Origin: Asparagopsis taxiformis | Taxonomy: Eukaryota > Rhodophyta > Florideophyceae > Bonnemaisoniales > Bonnemaisoniaceae | Direction of reading: 5' to 3' | Assembly: GCA_030407315.1 (NCBI GenBank) | Contig: JALQPE010002454.1 | Coordinates: 1 to 64,000, forward strand | DNA: 64,000 nucleotides | Shown here: in pieces, positions 59,150 through 64,000 of the stretch | Position numbering within the stretch: the first letter of the stretch is position 1 | How the letters are laid out: the number at the start of each line of letters is the position of its first letter | Translations under genes and position numbers: made by a program | Notes under the pieces: generated by a model | What the model was told of the DNA's origin: nothing | The model's database searches: none | The model's input: the letters and a program-made list of their open reading frames with translations, nothing else

Positions 59150-60877
59150 TTAAACAATGGAGAAACTTTCTGGTACCAAAGAAACGTCATGTCCGTATTC
59201 AACGTTCTCACCTGAAGCAACAAGGCCGACCCGCATAACATTGATCGATGCATAGGTATGCTTGCTAGAAAAGGAAACGTTAACGGGGAAGAAACTGTTG
59301 GCGTCAACTGCAGCTGTGGAAAATTCAAGGGAACCCTGCGAATTACTCTCATCAATCAATGGCAGACGCCACTCAACGCTCTGTGACCTCATGTTGAATA
59401 CAAATTCTCCGTCGCACTGACTGACAGTTGGTTGACTAGTGGAACCTATCGGGATTGAGATGACAACATCTCTGAGTTCCTTGTTAGCACCGAGCTCATA
59501 TTCAATGTTCACAACAGACTCACCGCCGTTATCACTAGGCCAGCAGTTGATGAGCAATGGCATCTTGCTTTCGTCCTTTGTAACAAGTCTCCAGCGGAGA
59601 ACGCCAAGCGGATTGCCAGTGGGGAAAGGGCGCTTAGGGTCTTTGAGTCCAATAATCCCTTGAGTAGAAAACAGAGTTCTATCCACATTAGGGTGTGTTC
59701 TGAATTGGACACCATCTGCGCTACCAGTTGATACCTGAAGACGAAGTCCTGCCTTGGCTGGGTCGGTGATGCGCAGCATTAGATCGCCCTTGACTTCCAT
59801 ACTCTGGATGCCTCCATCGCGCGAAACAGTAAGACTTAACTTTTCAACAGTTGCAAGATGGACGGCCTGACTGGGTGGAACATATGCAGCGTTGGCGGTG
59901 GCCGTCGCATGGGCTCCTTGCAAACGAGTAACGGGTGCATCTACAACTTCTCCTTCAGCGCGAAGTGAATCTAGGATACTATCTTGTTTGCGAGCCTTTC
60001 CAAGTGACATACCCTTCTTCGCGGAGTTACCCGCAACAGGAGGTGCAGTGTTGGTATTGCGACCGAACGAGGATGACTGCATAGAACTGACACCCATGCC
60101 CATACCCATGCCCATCGTGGCAGAACCCACACCGGACATGGAATTTGTGCTACCCATGCCCATGCCCATCGCGCGTTGCTGTTGTGCATAAGATTCAGAA
60201 GATATTCCTCCAGCTGCTGCATATGCAGCGTTGGCGGCAGCTTTGTTTTGCGTACCAGTCAACCCGAGATCCTGGGCAAAGTTGCCCATACCGCCAGCTT
60301 GGAGCATCTTTCCAATTTCATTGCCTATCATTCCCAGGCGGTCATTTCCATCATTGCGCTGACGGCGAATTTCCTCCTCTCGACGCTTTCGCTCCTCCTT
60401 AGCCTCTGCCATTTTGCTTTCCTGGATCATTTTCACGAGACGCTCCTCATGGGAATACATTTCGGTAAAGGTCGCGATCTGCTGGAGGTCGACATTTTCG
60501 CGCATGCCGCCCCAATCGATAACTTCGTCGAAAGAGTAGATGATGTCAAATGAAGCTTCCATGACTGATTCTTCATCTACTACGCCATAGCGCGGTGAGT
60601 ACTCTGGCAGAATCTTTCCGAGCAGGCGCAGCGTTTCAAGATCCTCCACAATATTGGAGTTTTTAGTTGTAATAAGTAGGACATAAAGAGTCTCTACTGG
60701 TTGATACACGTAGCGAACATTATCTGTCTCAACGTAGGTGTGTTGGCGTTCTGTTCCGATGAGCTTTGGAAAGGCAGCCAGAAGACCTTCGATTCGAATA
60801 CGACTCAATTCGCGATACTGACGGGCTAAAACGATTTTACCTGCCTTGGTGGTGACGGCGGCGCTGAGCACGACCAT
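59150..60877 (-). CDS. ARCN1: Coatomer subunit delta (delta-COP)
   Basis: 575 residues from the ATG at 60875-60877. Part of the COPI F-subcomplex for retrograde Golgi-to-ER vesicles. The N-terminal longin-type domain starts MVVLSAAVTTKAGKIVLARQYRELSRIRIEGLLAAFPKLI and includes VRYVYQPVETLYVLLITTKNSNIVEDLETLRLL. A charged helix and a Gly/Met-rich linker (MGMGMG repeats, about 220-270) follow; the linker contains FGRN and SLGKARKQDS. The C-terminal mu-homology domain runs from about 330 (VEKLSLTVSRDGGIQSMEVKGDLMLRI) through FRTHPNVDRTLFSTQGIIGLKDPKRPFP and VLRWRLVTKDESKMPLLINCWPS. Slightly longer than animal delta-COP because of the linker. Confidence 0.95.
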   Translation of the reverse strand: MVVLSAAVTTKAGKIVLARQYRELSRIRIEGLLAAFPKLIGTERQHTYVETDNVRYVYQPVETLYVLLITTKNSNIVEDLETLRLLGKILPEYSPRYGVVDEESVMEASFDIIYSFDEVIDWGGMRENVDLQQIATFTEMYSHEERLVKMIQESKMAEAKEERKRREEEIRRQRNDGNDRLGMIGNEIGKMLQAGGMGNFAQDLGLTGTQNKAAANAAYAAAGGISSESYAQQQRAMGMGMGSTNSMSGVGSATMGMGMGMGVSSMQSSSFGRNTNTAPPVAGNSAKKGMSLGKARKQDSILDSLRAEGEVVDAPVTRLQGAHATATANAAYVPPSQAVHLATVEKLSLTVSRDGGIQSMEVKGDLMLRITDPAKAGLRLQVSTGSADGVQFRTHPNVDRTLFSTQGIIGLKDPKRPFPTGNPLGVLRWRLVTKDESKMPLLINCWPSDNGGESVVNIEYELGANKELRDVVISIPIGSTSQPTVSQCDGEFVFNMRSQSVEWRLPLIDESNSQGSLEFSTAAVDANSFFPVNVSFSSKHTYASINVMRVGLVASGENVEYGHDVSLVPESFSIV

Positions 60878-61613
60878 GAGGAAGTGTGAATGGCAATGGG
60901 ATCGGGGTTGGGCGATTCGAGAAAGGCGATGAGAACTTTGGTTCGGGAACGGTCAGAGTTGAAGGCAATTGAAGATGGGAATGTGAGTTGTAGTGTAGTG
61001 TCAGACGAATTTTGTTGCAGTGTACAGCAGTTCCAGGTGGCGAATACCAATTGGTTGGGGATATTGGCTGACTTAATCTGGATGTATTCCAGATCCAGAT
61101 CCACGTGTCATACGGGGATGGACCGAAAGGGTCGTGTGCGGCACATTGGTGGAGGTGTCAGCGACAGGTTTTTTTGTTGGAAAAATAGAGAAAAATGGGT
61201 GGAATAGAGGAAGAGATTGAACACCGTGATGACAGCATTCACGTATGACGTTTTCTTGTGAGAAATATAAAGTTGATTGACAAGATAGAGCACACTGTAA
61301 TGGGATTACTGTAATTGGGGACCGGAATGTGAAGTGCAGCATGCGGGAGCTGGGAACCGTGCCATTTCCTGTCTATCATGGTCCATAATTGGCGCACCGT
61401 CCGGCATTTAGCCGTCCAATGCACTCCCCAGGCCGCAATTGTATATTGAAGGCTTGTTGACCGCCGGCAGCGGGTGCAAACACATCGTCAATCCGCCGTC
61501 GCCGCATCGCCGCCAACACCGATCCGCAGCCCCCAATCGCGCTGCCCACGCGGCGCTCTATCCCTTCCCGGCCTCTCGGCCTCCATACCCTTTGACCAAC
61601 TCCCTTCATAACA
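60878..61613. promoter_or_regulatory. Divergent promoter region between delta-COP and BFR1-like genes
   Basis: 736 bp between two divergent starts. The short frames in it are not protein-like. A CT/CG-rich tract lies just before the ATG at 61614. Confidence 0.4.
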
Positions 61614-63599
61614 ATGGCGGGCGTTCCCAGTCTGGACGCTGCTGCTACTCAACAGCCACCATCGCTCAAGTCTGTGGAGACAGCCGACTCGACCCCTGCC
61701 ACTCAAGTCACGAATGCCTCTGATACCACTCTTGCAATCTCTGCGCCTGCTTCAACCAATGATGATACTGCCACTCCTGCAGACCCCTCAGCTCCACCCT
61801 CGGATGCAGCAAAGAAAGATCGCAAGCCCCGCCGCGAGCGCCTCCCGCTTCCGGACCCTATTCCCGAGCAGCCTGTAAAGCGTTATCCGGAGCCGAGTAA
61901 AACTGAAATGCAAGCCGCCATTGACGCTCAGGATGCTCTCCTCCGCGAATGTTTCGACCGTCTCAATAGCACTCGCGCTTTCTATGATCAGCGTCAGAAG
62001 ATACGTGATGAAGGTAAGCCTGCATTTGATGATGCTCGGAAGTTGTACTCCCAACTCAATGAGGAATGCCGTGTACTCTTCGAGACGAAGAAAAACATTA
62101 CCAATCAGCTTAAGTCTCTCAAGGAGGCCGAGATTGCCGCCCGTGCTTCTTCCACCACTGGAACTGAACTTGTTGGTATTGGCAAGGACGGCAATGAAGC
62201 CCTCAAGGGAATTCGTACTATCGAAGAACTAGATGCCCGAGTTCGCGGTTTCGAATATCGCCTGGAGACAGAATCCATGAGCATGGCGGAAGAGAAGAAG
62301 ATTGTTGCCCAGATATCTTTCCTCACCCATAAAGGTCGTGAACTCATTGCTGAGAAAGACCAGTCATTCAAGGACGAGAAAGTTGCCAAGGAACAGCGCG
62401 CAGCCAGTCGTAAAGAGCTTGAGGAAACTCGCAAGGAATGTGATGCAAAGATTGACGCTGCCAAGGCCAAGCTCGACGCTCAGAAGAAAGCTGTTGATGC
62501 CATTCGAGTGGATCAAGAACAGGAGATCAGGAAGCTTCAGGAATCGACATCTGAGGTTGATCGCGACGAAGAACGAAAGAAGATTGGCGACATCAAAGCC
62601 GGTATTCGCAAGATTCGTGATGACTTTCAGGTTGAGCTTGATAAGTGGTATCTCAATGAGCGTATCCACTACGAGCAGCAGAAGATTGCAAAGAGGAAGA
62701 AATGGGAAGCCCTGCAGGCTGAGCGTGAGGCTAAACGCAAGGCCTGGGAAGAGGAGCAGGCACAATACCCTGAGCCTGACCCCTATCAAGAAGAAAAGGA
62801 TATGTGTACTGGGTTGATCATCTATATGCAAACCCTACTTGGTGAAACAGTGGATAAACCCGCTGGTGGAGTTCTCACGACTGATCAAGCTGGTAGTGCT
62901 CCGAGCCTGAAGAGCTCATCTACCACCCGCGAGATCACTTCGAAAGGTACTGCTATAGGCAAATTGACCGACGACGGATCATCTGGATTTGAGAACTTGG
63001 CTTTCAGCGATTATGTGAAAAAACCGAAGTCGAAGGGCAAGAAAGGGCGCCGTTCAGCGGGCGTCGCGGCGAATGCTGAGCCGAGTCCAGATACTGACGT
63101 GGCTCTAAAGCCGCATTCCATCGACTACTTGGCGGCGTTCACTAAGCTGGACATTAAGCCCCCGACTAAGATCAGTGAAGTGCGGGCCGCCCTGGATGCT
63201 GTCAAGGCGAAGAAAGCATATTACGACACAGCACCGCCGCCATCTGATGAAGACAAGGTGAAGAAGGTCGAGTCCAAAGTGAAACAGGTATCGGAGAAGA
63301 AGGGAAGTGGTGATTTGAGCTTGACGAATGGGGACGGGGGAGCAGTGGCCTTCCCGGGGTTGCTTCCCGAGGGAGCAGCACCGGCCGTTACCAGGGATGC
63401 TTCTATGCCTAGTTTCAAGGCAGTTGCGAGCGGTACTGCCTCGGCCCCAGTAGCTCCAATGCCGGCAGAGATTCCGGAAATGGGTAACGGGGATATGCCG
63501 CTGATGGACACTCTGGGCGATGTGGATATGGCTGTCAACACCGCTGGAATCGAAGAGTCAATAGTTGCGGGAACGGAACCTTCGCTGGCGGAAACCTAA
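61614..63599 (+). CDS. BFR1: BFR1-like coiled-coil protein
   Basis: 661 residues from ATG ACAATGGCGG. Yeast Bfr1 is an mRNP and polysome-associated protein of the ER. The N-terminus is disordered and acidic, then PKRYPEPSKTEMQAAID starts a long helical part (about 90-395): LNSTRAFYDQRQKIRDEG, LNEECRVLFETKKNITNQLKSL, IRTIEELDARVRGFEYRLETE, SFLTHKGRELIAEKDQ, then basic coiled coil to about 395. The hallmark order of these blocks matches Bfr1-family proteins. The C-terminal part is low-complexity with a short conserved segment (SIDYLAAFTKLDIKPPTKISEVRAALDAVKAKKAYYDT) near 500-540. Confidence 0.85.
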   Translation: MAGVPSLDAAATQQPPSLKSVETADSTPATQVTNASDTTLAISAPASTNDDTATPADPSAPPSDAAKKDRKPRRERLPLPDPIPEQPVKRYPEPSKTEMQAAIDAQDALLRECFDRLNSTRAFYDQRQKIRDEGKPAFDDARKLYSQLNEECRVLFETKKNITNQLKSLKEAEIAARASSTTGTELVGIGKDGNEALKGIRTIEELDARVRGFEYRLETESMSMAEEKKIVAQISFLTHKGRELIAEKDQSFKDEKVAKEQRAASRKELEETRKECDAKIDAAKAKLDAQKKAVDAIRVDQEQEIRKLQESTSEVDRDEERKKIGDIKAGIRKIRDDFQVELDKWYLNERIHYEQQKIAKRKKWEALQAEREAKRKAWEEEQAQYPEPDPYQEEKDMCTGLIIYMQTLLGETVDKPAGGVLTTDQAGSAPSLKSSSTTREITSKGTAIGKLTDDGSSGFENLAFSDYVKKPKSKGKKGRRSAGVAANAEPSPDTDVALKPHSIDYLAAFTKLDIKPPTKISEVRAALDAVKAKKAYYDTAPPPSDEDKVKKVESKVKQVSEKKGSGDLSLTNGDGGAVAFPGLLPEGAAPAVTRDASMPSFKAVASGTASAPVAPMPAEIPEMGNGDMPLMDTLGDVDMAVNTAGIEESIVAGTEPSLAET

Positions 63600-64000
63600 T
63601 TTGGACGGAGCAAATAGAATGCATGCTGCCGCTTAGTTGACTACATTGTCTTGTCTCGTACACCAGCAGTGGTCACTTGTGTTACTGAGATAGAAACGTC
63701 GTGATCGGCTGGCATTGAATTTGAAGTTTTATCACTTGTTTTGTTTGAACTGGCAGGTGACTTTCTCTTATCAAACGCGGGTTACTTTTGTGCAACGTAA
63801 GGTTTGCAAGACTGATATTGTCCGTTGGCATAGTTCAGTTCCTAGGAAGGGTGAAATACGTTTCCCTTCAGATAAGAGTAAATGGAAGTGTTAACAGGAG
63901 GGAAGTGTGTAGCATGCATTGAAACGGAATGTGGAGTTGGTCGCAAGGGTAGAGAGGATGACAGCGGCAACCATTTCATTGTTTATGTATATACATCAGA
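63600..64000. other. 3' flank of the BFR1-like gene
   Basis: No gene is seen to the end of the window. Confidence 0.4.

Noticed and set aside
61376..61723. Frames antisense to or upstream of the BFR1-like gene
   Set aside because: They shadow the promoter and N-terminal low-complexity region and have no protein-like features.

Overview
The window is nuclear DNA from an intron-poor eukaryote. The best fit is a red alga of the Chondrus crispus type, inferred from three things: compact single-exon genes, short intergenic gaps, and an abrupt switch between a gene island and a repeat-rich compartment. No species assignment can be proven from the sequence alone.

Positions 1 to about 27,000 form the repeat and mobile compartment. 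In order it holds: a 38-bp palindrome; a duplicated array of splice-site-like units (1.4-2.6 kb); an 11-copy iteron-like array (3.0-3.5 kb); and a 5'-truncated copy of a 2-oxoglutarate/Fe(II) oxygenase-like domain (3.6-4.0 kb). A long gene encoding a ParB-like domain joined to the same oxygenase-like domain (5.8-9.1 kb) follows, with clusters of near-identical 33-37-bp palindromes on both sides. Next is a minus-strand gene whose single reading frame joins ParB-like, beta-class DNA methyltransferase and SET domains but is cut by one in-frame TAG (10.3-13.8 kb). Four unrecognised proteins come after it: a possible Tudor-like protein, a coiled-coil protein, a low-complexity protein and a protein with a SUMO-interacting-type motif. 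The remainder (about 20.3-26.1 kb) is densely filled with very small hairpins and diverged tandem repeats.

Positions 27,000-64,000 form a gene island of housekeeping genes. They cover RNA surveillance (UPF2), mRNA 3'-end processing (an RBBP6/Mpe1-like protein lacking its RING), ribosome biogenesis (bystin, PNO1), transcription (RPC11, a homeodomain protein, an ePHD/HMG protein), translation (eIF1A, a BFR1-like protein), secretion (delta-COP), prenyl-protein processing (STE24) and cell cycle (Wee1). There are also a DUF819 membrane protein, a CUE-domain tail-anchored protein, a glycosyltransferase-like protein and a small protein carrying only the PDCD4 N-terminal signature. The few introns that can be placed lie near the 5' ends of genes, and two first exons appear to be only 18 nt.

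The most interesting part is the neighbouring pair of modular proteins that share a ParB-like module. One carries a possible DNA- or protein-oxidising domain. The other carries a DNA-methylating and a SET domain. Both lie inside palindrome-bounded DNA, which suggests a eukaryotic mobile element encoding its own DNA and chromatin modification enzymes.
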